From Achromobacter piechaudii NBRC 102461 (GTDB taxonomy: Bacteria; Pseudomonadota; Gammaproteobacteria; Burkholderiales; Burkholderiaceae_B), in assembly GCF_001571245.1 (NCBI RefSeq), contig NZ_BCTK01000001.1, forward strand, positions 868,001 through 932,000: DNA of 64,000 nt, in the 5' to 3' direction. The notes under the pieces are model-generated. The model had not been told where the DNA came from. It saw only the letters and a list, made by a program, of their open reading frames with translations, and searched no databases. Position 1 is the stretch's first letter. Every line of letters begins with the position of its first letter. The position numbers and the translations under genes are program-made. This document shows positions 1 to 7,271 of this stretch, one piece after another.

Positions 1-446
1 GCCTGTACAGCGGCATCGCCAGCGCCGCCAACATCATCGGCAACCTGAGCGCGGGCGTGCTGCTGGCGCGCGGCTGGCGGCGATCCACGCTTATCGCCTG
101 CGCCAGCGTCACGATGGGGCTGGTGGCGTTGTTGATCTTCCGATCCGTGCTGCCGGCCATGCCGACCTTCCTGTTGTGCGTATTGTTCTCGGCGGTGGGC
201 GGCCTGATTCCCGCCACCTTGCTCGGCACCGCGCCGCTGGTTGCGCCTCGTCCTGCGTTAAGCGCGGCATCGGTCGGGCTGGTCATGCAGGGCAGCAACC
301 TGGGGCAGGTGATCGGACCGGTCACGGTGGGCGGCGTGATCGACCGCTTTGGTTGGGGGGCGGCGTCCTACATCGTGCTGGCGGCGGGACTGGGCGGTTT
401 GGTGATTGCCGCGGCGTTGCGGCGGGTGCGCGCGATCACTCAGTAG
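1..446 (+). CDS. MFS transporter, C-terminal part (5' end outside window)
   Basis: The frame is open from base 3 and ends at TAG 444-446, giving about 147 residues of the C-terminal end of a major facilitator superfamily permease of the inner membrane. It shows alternating hydrophobic helices, roughly four membrane segments, with the small-residue pattern GIASAANIIGNLSAG and a late GQVIGPVTVGGVIDRFGW segment typical of TM10-TM11 in drug/metabolite MFS proteins. The substrate cannot be told from this fragment. It converges on the DMT permease at 551-1555, and a 40-bp tandem repeat lies between the two stop codons. Confidence 0.8.
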   Translation, partial: LYSGIASAANIIGNLSAGVLLARGWRRSTLIACASVTMGLVALLIFRSVLPAMPTFLLCVLFSAVGGLIPATLLGTAPLVAPRPALSAASVGLVMQGSNLGQVIGPVTVGGVIDRFGWGAASYIVLAAGLGGLVIAAALRRVRAITQ

Positions 447-630
447 CCAGCGCCGGCAGGGGTTCTAGGTTCATCGCGCGCAGCAGTCAGGGCGGGCTCC
501 GGGTTGCTTCTCATCGCGCGCAACGGTCAGGACGGGCACTGGGCTGCATCTCATCGCGCGCGGCGGTCAGCGCTGGCGCTGGGTTGATCCTCATCGCGCG
601 CGGCAGCCAGTACCGGCACCGGCTTGACCC
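431..630. repeat. 40-bp tandem repeat at the 3' ends of two convergent genes
   Basis: Four clear 40-bp units begin at 471, 511, 551 and 591, each opening with TCATCGCGCGC and continuing with a related RRCRGTCAG motif. A fifth, degenerate unit may occupy 431-470. Units 3 and 4 lie inside the 3' end of the DMT permease gene on the minus strand. The permease stop codon (551-553) is the first triplet of unit 3, and the same TCA opens every unit. Forty is not a multiple of three, so unit number would alter the C-terminal reading frame of the permease. Confidence 0.9.
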
Positions 631-1555
631 GCACCGCGCGCAGTACGCCCACCATCAGGCAGGCGATGCCCACCAAGGTCAAGGGCTGCGGCATCGTGCC
701 GCGCAGGATGAAGGCGTAGGCCAGTGCGGCCAGCGTTTCAAAGACGATGAGCTGGCCGGCCAGCGCGGTGGGCAGGCGCTGGCTGGCTTCGTTCCAGCAC
801 AGCGTGCCCAGCCACGACGCGAACAGGCCGATGGCGATCATCAGGCCCAGGAATCGTTCAGGATTGGGGCCCAGCGGCATGTCGAAGCGGCTGCCGGTAG
901 CGGCCATGCCCGCCCATAGCAGCGCGTAGCCGGCCAACGCCAGCGGCAGGGTCGCCACGCCTTGCGCGGTGGCCCAGGTGCTGGGGCTGCGGTCGGGATG
1001 GGCGCGCAGCCAGTCGGCGTTTCGCAGCGGATACCAGGTCCAGCAGGCGACAGCACCTAGCGCCAGCAGCGCGCCCACCGCGTAGCGCGACAGATCCGCA
1101 TCGGCGTCCTGGCGCAGTGCTTGCAGCTCTACCTGGTTGACGCAGCCGATACCCAGCGCGATCAAGGCAAGCGACGGCGCCAGGCGTTTCCACGGCAGCT
1201 TGCCGTCGCGGCGCGCGTTGCGCAGATTGGCGCAGACGGCGATCACCACCGGCAGCGTGCCGATGATCATCGTCGGCACGGGACCGCCCGCCCGTTGGAT
1301 GGCGCTGGCCAGGCACAGGTAGTACAGCAGGTTGCCGATGGCGGCCAGTTTCAGCGCCTCGATCCAGTCGGCGCGGCGCAGTTGTCGCAGCCGATTGCGG
1401 TCCAGCCAGGCCAGGGGCAGGGCGATCAGGCCAAACGCCAGGTAGCGCGCCACCGATTGCAGCGCGGCCGGGTATTCGGGCAGCAGCAAGGGCCCCACGA
1501 ACACCAGCCCCCACATCAGGCCGGCGGCCAGCGCGTAAAGGGTTCCTGCCCACAT
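551..1555 (-). CDS. EamA/DMT-family inner-membrane permease
   Basis: A 334-residue drug/metabolite transporter with about ten hydrophobic helices and two EamA halves. The N-terminal MWAGTLYALAAGLMWGLVFV is a typical first EamA helix. The start at 1555 is preferred over an upstream ATG at 1609 because a GGAG-type ribosome site lies just before it and the protein then begins with TM1. The hydrophilic C-terminal tail (about the last 25 residues, ending in RRAR) is encoded by the 40-bp repeat. The gene lies downstream of, and in the same direction as, an AraC regulator; AraC/DMT pairs of this type usually export amino acids or metabolites. The substrate is unknown. Confidence 0.85.
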   Translation of the reverse strand: MWAGTLYALAAGLMWGLVFVGPLLLPEYPAALQSVARYLAFGLIALPLAWLDRNRLRQLRRADWIEALKLAAIGNLLYYLCLASAIQRAGGPVPTMIIGTLPVVIAVCANLRNARRDGKLPWKRLAPSLALIALGIGCVNQVELQALRQDADADLSRYAVGALLALGAVACWTWYPLRNADWLRAHPDRSPSTWATAQGVATLPLALAGYALLWAGMAATGSRFDMPLGPNPERFLGLMIAIGLFASWLGTLCWNEASQRLPTALAGQLIVFETLAALAYAFILRGTMPQPLTLVGIACLMVGVLRAVRVKPVPVLAAARDEDQPSASADRRAR

Positions 1556-1639
1556 GTCCTGCTCTCCTGCGTATCGATGCGGGCAGTCTAGCGAGCGCGG
1601 GCAGGGCAATCTTGTACCAGATTGCGGTGTGGGCAGCGG

Positions 1640-2509
1640 CTATCCGCGCACTTGCTTCTGATAGCGGGCAGGGGTGACGCCATAACGGCGCGAAAACGCT
1701 CGCGTCAGATGGGCCTGATCGGTCAGGCCAGCCGCCAATGCCACCTGCGCCGGCGCAACGCCGTCCGCCAGCAGGCGCTTGGCTTCGAACAGCCGCAGCG
1801 CCATCAGCATCTGCTGTGGCGTGGCGTGATAGTGCGACTGGAAGCGGCGCAGGAAATGGAACGGGCTCAGTTGCGCCACCGCCGCCAGTTCGTCCAGCGT
1901 GAGGCGGCGCGACAGGTTCGCCCGCAGGTAGTCGATGACCGGCGTGAAGCGGGGCGCGCCTTCGGGCGCTGCCTGGCGCGGCACCTGGGCGTGGCGACGG
2001 AATTCAGCGAGCAGCGTGTAGAGCGCGCTGTCGAACGCCAGCGGTTCTTGCGCCTGCCACAAGGTATCGAGCAGCGCCGTGACGCGTTGCGCGCTGGCGG
2101 TGTCGTGGCCCACGGCGGTGTCGAACCACCAGCCGGCTTCGCCCGACACGCGCGCCACCACGTCGGGGTCGATGTAGACCATGCGGTAGCGCCAGCCGCC
2201 TTCCGTTTCGGCGCGGCCGGTGTGCAGTTCATCCGGGTTCATCAGCACGACGGAGCCCGAAGGCGCCAGATGATCCGCGCCGCGATAGCGGAAACGCTCG
2301 ACGCCGGATTCGATGGCGCCCAGCCCATAGGCTTCGTGCGTGTGCGGTTCGAAGGCGTGGCGGACGATGTGGGCGCGGTACAGCTCGATGCCGGGTTGAT
2401 GCGCCGCGCGGCGAAATTGCGCGCGGTCATTGGGATGGTCGAACGCCTCCGGCACACCGGTCAGGGCGTAAGTGTCTTGGGTGGATGAGGCGGCGTGCGA
2501 GGATGCCAT
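1640..2509 (-). CDS. AraC-family transcriptional regulator
   Basis: This 289-residue protein has an N-terminal cupin-like AraC ligand-binding region (about residues 40-115, with the HTHEAYGLG motif) and a C-terminal double helix-turn-helix (about 190-285). The end of the second HTH has the family pattern LTRAFSRRYGVTPARYQ. It is a cytoplasmic DNA-binding protein, probably an activator of the DMT permease gene that follows 84 bp downstream in the same direction. The effector is not predictable. The start at 2509 is the only ATG that keeps the N-terminal leader, and I see no strong ribosome site, so a slightly different start is possible. Confidence 0.85.
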   Translation of the reverse strand: MASSHAASSTQDTYALTGVPEAFDHPNDRAQFRRAAHQPGIELYRAHIVRHAFEPHTHEAYGLGAIESGVERFRYRGADHLAPSGSVVLMNPDELHTGRAETEGGWRYRMVYIDPDVVARVSGEAGWWFDTAVGHDTASAQRVTALLDTLWQAQEPLAFDSALYTLLAEFRRHAQVPRQAAPEGAPRFTPVIDYLRANLSRRLTLDELAAVAQLSPFHFLRRFQSHYHATPQQMLMALRLFEAKRLLADGVAPAQVALAAGLTDQAHLTRAFSRRYGVTPARYQKQVRG

Positions 2510-2575
2510 GTGATGGATTTAAGCACGGCGGGAATTCGGGGGCGGTCTGCGTTTGCGCCGGGTAAGGCAAGCATC

Positions 2576-2647
2576 AAGGCCACGGAGAGTTCCGAGGCCA
2601 CGGCTGGTCCCGAGGCCACGGCTAGTCCCAAGGTCGCGGCCGCCCAC
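2576..2647. repeat. 18-bp tandem repeat, four units, 3' of the sigma gene
   Basis: Units start at 2576, 2594, 2612 and 2630. The two central ones differ by one base (GAGGCCACGGCTGGTCCC and the same with GCTAG), and the outer two are more diverged. The array ends 10 bp before the stop codon of the sigma-factor gene and fills half of the gap between that gene and the AraC gene. Confidence 0.8.
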
Positions 2648-2657
2648 ACCCCCCCCC

Positions 2658-3932
2658 TTACGCCTGCATCGCCTGGGCGCGCGCCAGCAGCAGATCGCGT
2701 TCGCGAGCGTTGCGCGTCATGCCGGCCGCGCGTTCGAATTGCTCCCGCGCCTCACCGTTGCGGCCCAGCTTGGCCAGCAGGTCGCCCCGCACGCTGGGCA
2801 GCCAGTGGTAGTTGGCCAGGGCGGGTTCGACGGCCAGCGCGTCAACCAGATCCAGCGCCGCCTGCGGCCCGAACGCCATGCCTACGGCCACCGCGCGGTT
2901 CAACGCGACCACGGGCGACGGCATCCGTTGCAGCAGCGCGTCGTAAAGAGCCACGATGCGCGGCCAGTCGGTGGCGTCCGGCGTGGGCGCGCGCGCGTGG
3001 CAGGCGGCCAGTTCGGCCTGCAAGACGTAGGGACCGGGCGCGCCGCCCAACGCGGCGGCGCGCGTCAGCGCGGCCAGCCCGCGCCGGATCAGCAGCGGGT
3101 CCCAGCGCGCGCGGTCCTGGTCCATCAGCAGGACTGGCCGGCCGTCCGCATCCGTGCGGGCATGCAGGCGAGAGGCTTGCAGTTCCATCAGCGCCGCCAG
3201 GCCGTGGACTTCCGCATCGTCGGGCGTCAGTTCGGCCAGGATGCGGCCCAGGCGCAGCGCTTCGTCGCAAAGCGCTGGCCGCATCCAGTCGTCGCCCAAG
3301 GTGGCCGAATAGCCTTCATTGAAGATCAGGTAGATGACTTCCAGCACGGACGCCAGCCGTGCCGCGCGGTCCTGCCCGCGCGGCACCTCGAACGGCACCT
3401 TGGCCGCCGTCAGGCTGCGCTTGGCGCGCACGATGCGTTGGGCAATGGTCGATTCCGACGCCAGGAAGGCGCGCGCGATCTCGACCGTGGACAGCCCGCC
3501 CAGCAGCCGCAAGGTCAATGCGACGCGCGCCTCGGTACTCAGCACGGGATGGCAGGCGGTGAACACCAGGCGCAGCAGGTCGTCGCCGATGTCGTCCTGG
3601 CGAGCGGCGTCCAGGGCATCGACGAAATCGGGCTCGACGTCCGCCTGCAACGCCTCCAGTTCGTGGCCGATCTGTTCGTGCTTGCGGGTGTGCAGCGCGT
3701 TCAGGCGCAAGCGGTCGCGGGCACGGTTCTTTGCGGTGGTCATCAGCCAGGCTCCGGGGTTGTCCGGCACGCCGGTGTCGGGCCAGCGTTCCAGGGCGGC
3801 CACCAGCGCATCCTGCGCCAGTTCCTCGGCCAGCCCGACGTCGCGCACCAGCCGCGCGACGCCGGCGATGACGCTGGCGGCCTCGATCCGCCAGACCGCC
3901 TCGATGGCGCGGTGCGTGGCCGCCTGCGTCAT
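2658..3932 (-). CDS. ECF42-type RNA polymerase sigma factor with C-terminal extension
   Basis: At 424 residues this is about twice the size of a plain ECF sigma factor. Region sigma-2 lies near residues 10-80. Sigma-4 is near 134-174, with the HTH text GGLSTVEIARAF. A long C-terminal helical domain follows, starting with the group signature YLIFNEGY at 201-208. This architecture, together with DGPF/YCII genes alongside, is what defines the ECF42 group, in which the C-terminal domain is required for activity and no anti-sigma factor is encoded. Its ATG overlaps the TGA of the VOC gene by 4 bp (ATGA), so translation is probably coupled. Transcription order is YCII, VOC, sigma. Confidence 0.9.
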   Translation of the reverse strand: MTQAATHRAIEAVWRIEAASVIAGVARLVRDVGLAEELAQDALVAALERWPDTGVPDNPGAWLMTTAKNRARDRLRLNALHTRKHEQIGHELEALQADVEPDFVDALDAARQDDIGDDLLRLVFTACHPVLSTEARVALTLRLLGGLSTVEIARAFLASESTIAQRIVRAKRSLTAAKVPFEVPRGQDRAARLASVLEVIYLIFNEGYSATLGDDWMRPALCDEALRLGRILAELTPDDAEVHGLAALMELQASRLHARTDADGRPVLLMDQDRARWDPLLIRRGLAALTRAAALGGAPGPYVLQAELAACHARAPTPDATDWPRIVALYDALLQRMPSPVVALNRAVAVGMAFGPQAALDLVDALAVEPALANYHWLPSVRGDLLAKLGRNGEAREQFERAAGMTRNARERDLLLARAQAMQA

Positions 3933-4336
3933 GCCTGCTGGGCCTGCATGGGCGCCATGTGCACCAGTTCCCAGATATGGCCGTCCAGGTCTTCGAAGCC
4001 ATGCGCGTACATGAAACCGTGGTCCTGCGGCTCACGCGGCGCGGTGCCGCCCGCGGCGACGGCGCGCGCGACCAGGTCATCGACCTCGGCGCGGCTTTCG
4101 CAGGACAGGCAAATCAGCACTTCGGTCGCCTGGGTGGCGTCCACCAGCGGCTTGCTGGTGAAGCCCTGGAAGAACTCGCGCGTCAGCAGCATGGCGTAGA
4201 TGTCATCGCTGATGACCATGCAGGCGCCCTGGTCGTTGGTGAATTGCGGGTTGAACGTAAAGCCCAGCTGCTTGAAGAAGGCTTGCGATTTCTGCATGTC
4301 GCCGATGGCGATATTGACGAAGATCTGCTTGTGCAT
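3929..4336 (-). CDS. VOC/glyoxalase-fold protein of the ECF42 cassette
   Basis: A 135-residue vicinal-oxygen-chelate fold protein. It opens with FVNIAIGDMQKSQAFFKQLG, the first beta-alpha-beta module, and ends with the second module FEDLDGHIWELVHM, whose Glu would be a metal ligand in enzymatic members. The start at 4336 is chosen because a longer in-frame extension to 4825 runs through the YCII gene and is a shadow. The gene begins 26 bp after the YCII stop and overlaps the sigma start by 4 bp. The substrate is unknown. VOC, YCII and sigma trios recur in ECF42 loci. Confidence 0.85.
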   Translation of the reverse strand: MHKQIFVNIAIGDMQKSQAFFKQLGFTFNPQFTNDQGACMVISDDIYAMLLTREFFQGFTSKPLVDATQATEVLICLSCESRAEVDDLVARAVAAGGTAPREPQDHGFMYAHGFEDLDGHIWELVHMAPMQAQQA

Positions 4337-4362
4337 GAGGGGTCTCCAGGGTGTGCGGGGGA

Positions 4363-4773
4363 TCAGTGGCTGGCGCCGGTCAGGTCGCGAAAGCGCTCGA
4401 CTTCCTTGCTGGGCGCGAATTCGTCCAGTTCGAACAGCTGGCGCACTTCGATCTCGCAGGGCCGGCCGGGAAAGGGCTGCGGAAAGCGCAGCGCCCATTG
4501 CATGGCTTCCTCGCGCGAGCGCGCTTGAATCAGGGTGTAGCCGGCGATCAGCTCTTTGGTTTCGGCGAAGGGGCCGTCGATGACCTTGCGCTGGCCGTCC
4601 GCATACTGCACGCGCCAGCCCTTGGACGTGGGGTGCAGGCCGTTGGCGTCGAGCAGCGCGCCGGCTTTGGCCAGCGCTTCGTGGTAGGTCAACATCGAGG
4701 CCAGCAGGCTGTCGTCGGGCATCAGGCCGGCTTCGCTGTCGGGGGTCGCGCGCACGAGGATCATGAATCGCAT
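4363..4773 (-). CDS. YCII/DGPF-domain protein (first copy)
   Basis: A 136-residue YCII-related protein with the signature DGPF at residues 66-69 inside KVIDGPFAETKELIAGY. DGPF proteins are the usual targets of ECF42 sigma factors. Their biochemical role is not settled; a ferredoxin-like fold with a His/Asp pair suggests a small enzyme. An AAGGAGA ribosome site precedes the ATG at 4773. This is the first gene of the YCII-VOC-sigma operon, and a candidate ECF42 promoter lies about 70 bp upstream at 4842-4868. Confidence 0.9.
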   Translation of the reverse strand: MRFMILVRATPDSEAGLMPDDSLLASMLTYHEALAKAGALLDANGLHPTSKGWRVQYADGQRKVIDGPFAETKELIAGYTLIQARSREEAMQWALRFPQPFPGRPCEIEVRQLFELDEFAPSKEVERFRDLTGASH

Positions 4774-4841
4774 GGAATCTCTCCTTGGGGTGGGACATCG
4801 CCGCCTGGATTTCCGGGGATTTCAAGCGGCTTGTACAGGAC

Positions 4842-4868
4842 GACGAACGCGCACGGCTCAGATCGACA
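4842..4868 (-). promoter_or_regulatory. Candidate ECF42-dependent promoter
   Basis: On the minus strand TGTCGA (4868-4863) is followed after 17 bases by CGTC (4845-4842), with a second CGTC offset by 3 bases. As I recall, the motif proposed for ECF42 sigma factors in actinomycetes is TGTCGA at -35 and CGA/TC at -10. The site is placed correctly to drive the YCII-VOC-sigma operon, implying autoregulation. I found no equivalent motif upstream of the second YCII gene (5671-6024). Confidence 0.5.
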
Positions 4869-4909
4869 ACATCACTGCGATCCTAGGGTAAACACTGAAT
4901 AAATCCCCG

Positions 4910-5327
4910 CTATTGCCCCCACGGGTTGATGACGGGCACGCCCAGGGCTTCGAAGGGCTGCACGTCCCGGGTTGCCACGCTCATGCCGTGCGCGGCGGCC
5001 GTCGCCGCGACGTACCCGTCCGTGGCGGTGATTGCCCGGCCCGAGGCTCGCGCGCGACATCAGCGCGCCGTAGTGGCGGCTTGCCGGACCGTCAAAGGCC
5101 AGCACCCGCCCGGCAAACAGCGCCAGAACTTGTTGTTCCAGGTTTTGTTGCAAGGCGTCGCGGCGTTTGCCGGCCGGCAGGCACGCGACGCCGAAGCGCA
5201 ATTCGGCCACCGTGACGGCCGACAGGAACAAGGTATCCAGCGCTTGCTTGTCGATCCATTCAATGACGGCGCCGGCCGGCGTCTGGCGCAGCGGCTCGGA
5301 GATGACGTTTGTGTCCAGCAGAATCAT
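4910..5327 (-). pseudogene. vapC: vapC-type PIN-domain toxin, frameshifted
   Basis: The first 93 or so residues read as a PIN-domain RNase: LLDTNVIS with D5, SAVTVAELRFG with E42, and D79. After the codons for ALMSRA the frame leaves the family pattern. The other frame then continues perfectly with ITATDGYVAATAAAHGMSVA and ends GVPVINPWGQ at TAG 4910-4912, which is the normal VapC/FitB C-terminus including its distal Asp. The break lies in the GC dinucleotide run at about 5046-5058 and is repaired by adding one GC (or removing one base). As read, the gene makes a 151-residue protein with a wrong tail, ending at 4872. It is either a disabled toxin or a sequencing slip. Confidence 0.85.
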
Positions 5328-5575
5328 TCAAACCTCGGTGGCGCGGCGGCAGACGTGTCCCGTTGGTGGAACAGGGCGGCTTCCTTGCCGGTGATCTTGG
5401 CTTGGCGGCCGATCTGCGCAAGCAGGGAACCCAGCTTGACGCGACCATCCGGCTTGACGGCTTCTTCGAGAATGGCGCGCACCTCGGCCTCGGTGCTGCG
5501 GCCATGTTGCACGGCGCGCAGACGCAGGGCGCGGTGCACTTCCTCTGAAATATTTCGGACAGTGAGCATAGGCAT
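5324..5575 (-). CDS. vapB: VapB/FitA-type ribbon-helix-helix antitoxin
   Basis: An 83-residue antitoxin. The N-terminal LTVRNISEEVHRALRLRA and following EAEVRAILEEA form the ribbon-helix-helix DNA-binding domain of FitA-like antitoxins. The C-terminal half would wrap the PIN toxin. Start candidates are ATG 5575 (MPML) and ATG 5569 (MLTV). The stop overlaps the vapC start by 4 bp (ATGA), the usual vapBC arrangement, so the cognate toxin is the frameshifted gene downstream. With a dead toxin the antitoxin would be free of selection for neutralisation. Confidence 0.85.
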   Translation of the reverse strand: MPMLTVRNISEEVHRALRLRAVQHGRSTEAEVRAILEEAVKPDGRVKLGSLLAQIGRQAKITGKEAALFHQRDTSAAAPPRFE

Positions 5576-5670
5576 GATGCAGATGTCCAGAGGCAGAAAG
5601 TGCATGCACTCTAGGAAATTGCAGTCAAATTGGCAACCTTTGGATGGCGGCCCGGGAGCGTGCCGGGACG

Positions 5671-6024
5671 TTACATGAAGCATGGCCCAAGCTCCCGCAC
5701 TTCGACCGTCGCCCATTGCGCTGCCGGGCACTCGGCGGCCAGCGCCAATGCTTCTTCGCGGGTGTTGCAGGTCAGCAGGAAAAACCCGCCGATCATTTCC
5801 TTGGCTTCCGCGTAGGGGCCATCCATCAACGAACGCTCGCCGTTGCGCACCTGTAGCCGGACGCTTTCGGATTCGGACTTCAGGGATTCGGCGCTGACGA
5901 GCAGGCCACGGCTTTTCAGGTCTTCCGCGTAGCGCACCATCTGCGCATAGGCTTCGCGGCCTTCATCGGGAGTGCGCTGCGCGCGCTGGCCCACGGGTTC
6001 AACGATGAGCAACATATAGGACAT
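5671..6024 (-). CDS. YCII/DGPF-domain protein (second copy)
   Basis: A 117-residue YCII-family protein with the variant signature DGPY at residues 68-71 in MDGPYAEAKEMIGGFFLL. It is a diverged paralogue of the protein at 4363-4773 and probably has the same fold. It lies upstream of vapBC in the same direction, so the vapBC pair separates the two YCII genes. No strong -35/-10 or TGTCGA motif was seen in the 160 bp upstream. Function unknown. Confidence 0.85.
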   Translation of the reverse strand: MSYMLLIVEPVGQRAQRTPDEGREAYAQMVRYAEDLKSRGLLVSAESLKSESESVRLQVRNGERSLMDGPYAEAKEMIGGFFLLTCNTREEALALAAECPAAQWATVEVRELGPCFM

Positions 6025-6136
6025 GTCATTTCCTGTGTCTGGCCAAAGGCCGCTGAGGCGAGCTTAACGCCGCCGGCCCGCGACACGCCAGCCCGGAAGG
6101 GATGCTTTTGTCAGCCTTCCGATCGTGCCGCGCGCG

Positions 6137-6163
6137 AATAAAAAAAACCGGCAAGCGCCGGTT
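6137..6163 (-). terminator. Rho-independent terminator of the stator operon
   Basis: On the minus strand the stem AACCGGC/GCCGGTT (6163-6157 with 6152-6146) closes a 4-base loop and is followed by a run of eight T residues. It lies 23 bp downstream of the motB stop codon. Confidence 0.85.
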
Positions 6164-6185
6164 TCTTGTGCTGACCACACCGCGC

Positions 6186-7271
6186 TCAGGAGCGCGCGGG
6201 TGTCGATGTCGGGTGCGAGGCCGGCGCGCTGGCGGCGGACTCGGCCGGCTTGGGCTGACTAGCCTTGGGAGCCGCCGCTGCCGGGGCCTGCGGCTCGGCG
6301 GCCGGAGCCACCGTCGAAGCGCTGGCCGGCGCTTTCGCCGACGCAGCCGGAGACGTGGCCGGGGCCGCCTTGGCAGCCGCCTGCTTGGGCGCAATATCCA
6401 TGATCAGTTCGACGCGGCGATTGGCGGCGCGGCCGGCCGGCGTGTCGTTCGTTTCGATGGGCCGTGTTTCGGCGTAGCCCACGGCGCGCAGGCGCTCGGG
6501 CGCGACGCCGTCGTGCACCAGCTCGCGCAGCACGCTGGTGGCGCGGCTGCTGGACAGCTCCCAGTTCGAGGCGAACTGGCGCGTCTGGATCGGCACCGGG
6601 TCGCTATGGCCTTCCACCGACACCTGGTACGCGTTTTTATTCAGGATGCCGGCCAGGCGCTTGATGACGTCCAGGCCGGACGGGCTCAACGTGGCCTGGC
6701 CCGACGGGAACAGCAGCTCGTTGCTGATGCGGAAGCTGACCGACTGTTCATTGATGATCACGTCCACCGACTTGGCCAGATCGCCCAAGCCCAGGGACTC
6801 CTTGGACGGGGCCTTCAAAGGCGGTGCGGCCTCGGCCACCGTCACGCCGTCTTCAACGGCAGCGGCCTCGGCGACGGCAGGAGGCGGGGGCGGTTCGGCC
6901 CAGCTGGCGGGAATGGACACCGCGTCGAACTCGGAGTATTCGCCGTCGTATTTGGGCAGACCAGCGGCAGCCAGCGTGCCGACCAGCTCGATAGGTTTGT
7001 CGGACGCTTGCGTCGCCTGGCCGTGCAGGCGCGACACGGCCAGCATCACCACCAGCATCGCCAGCAGCAGCGTGATCAGATCCAGGTAGCTCAACAGCCA
7101 GTTCTCGGCGTCCTGCTCCGGCGTTTCGTCAACGTGCCAGCGGGCGTAGCGGTCCTTGCGGTCGCTTTTGCTGGGCCGCCAGCCGCTGTTGTCCGCGGCT
7201 TTCTGCGCGCGCAGTTGGGCCTGGCGGGCCTGTTCGATCCGCTGCGCCAGGGAGGGTGAAATCAGGCTCAT
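6186..7271 (-). CDS. motB: MotB-type stator protein (OmpA domain, peptidoglycan anchor)
   Basis: A 361-residue inner-membrane/periplasmic stator subunit. A single membrane helix follows a 60-residue cytoplasmic segment and carries the proton-binding Asp at D64 in SYLDLITLLLAMLVVM. The OmpA-like peptidoglycan-binding domain spans about 171-290 (VEGHSDPVPI, then NRRVELIMDI). The last 65 or so residues are an unusual Ala/Pro/Ser-rich tail. The ATG overlaps the motA stop by 4 bp, so the pair is translationally coupled. No chemotaxis or flagellar gene is nearby, so this may be a second stator set or a MotAB-like pair with another role. Confidence 0.85.
   Translation of the reverse strand: MSLISPSLAQRIEQARQAQLRAQKAADNSGWRPSKSDRKDRYARWHVDETPEQDAENWLLSYLDLITLLLAMLVVMLAVSRLHGQATQASDKPIELVGTLAAAGLPKYDGEYSEFDAVSIPASWAEPPPPPAVAEAAAVEDGVTVAEAAPPLKAPSKESLGLGDLAKSVDVIINEQSVSFRISNELLFPSGQATLSPSGLDVIKRLAGILNKNAYQVSVEGHSDPVPIQTRQFASNWELSSSRATSVLRELVHDGVAPERLRAVGYAETRPIETNDTPAGRAANRRVELIMDIAPKQAAAKAAPATSPAASAKAPASASTVAPAAEPQAPAAAAPKASQPKPAESAASAPASHPTSTPARS

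Noticed and set aside
4872..5060. The wrong-frame vapC C-terminus as a genuine novel tail
   Set aside because: The alternative frame restores a full PIN-domain C-terminus, so the 151-residue reading is a frameshift product.
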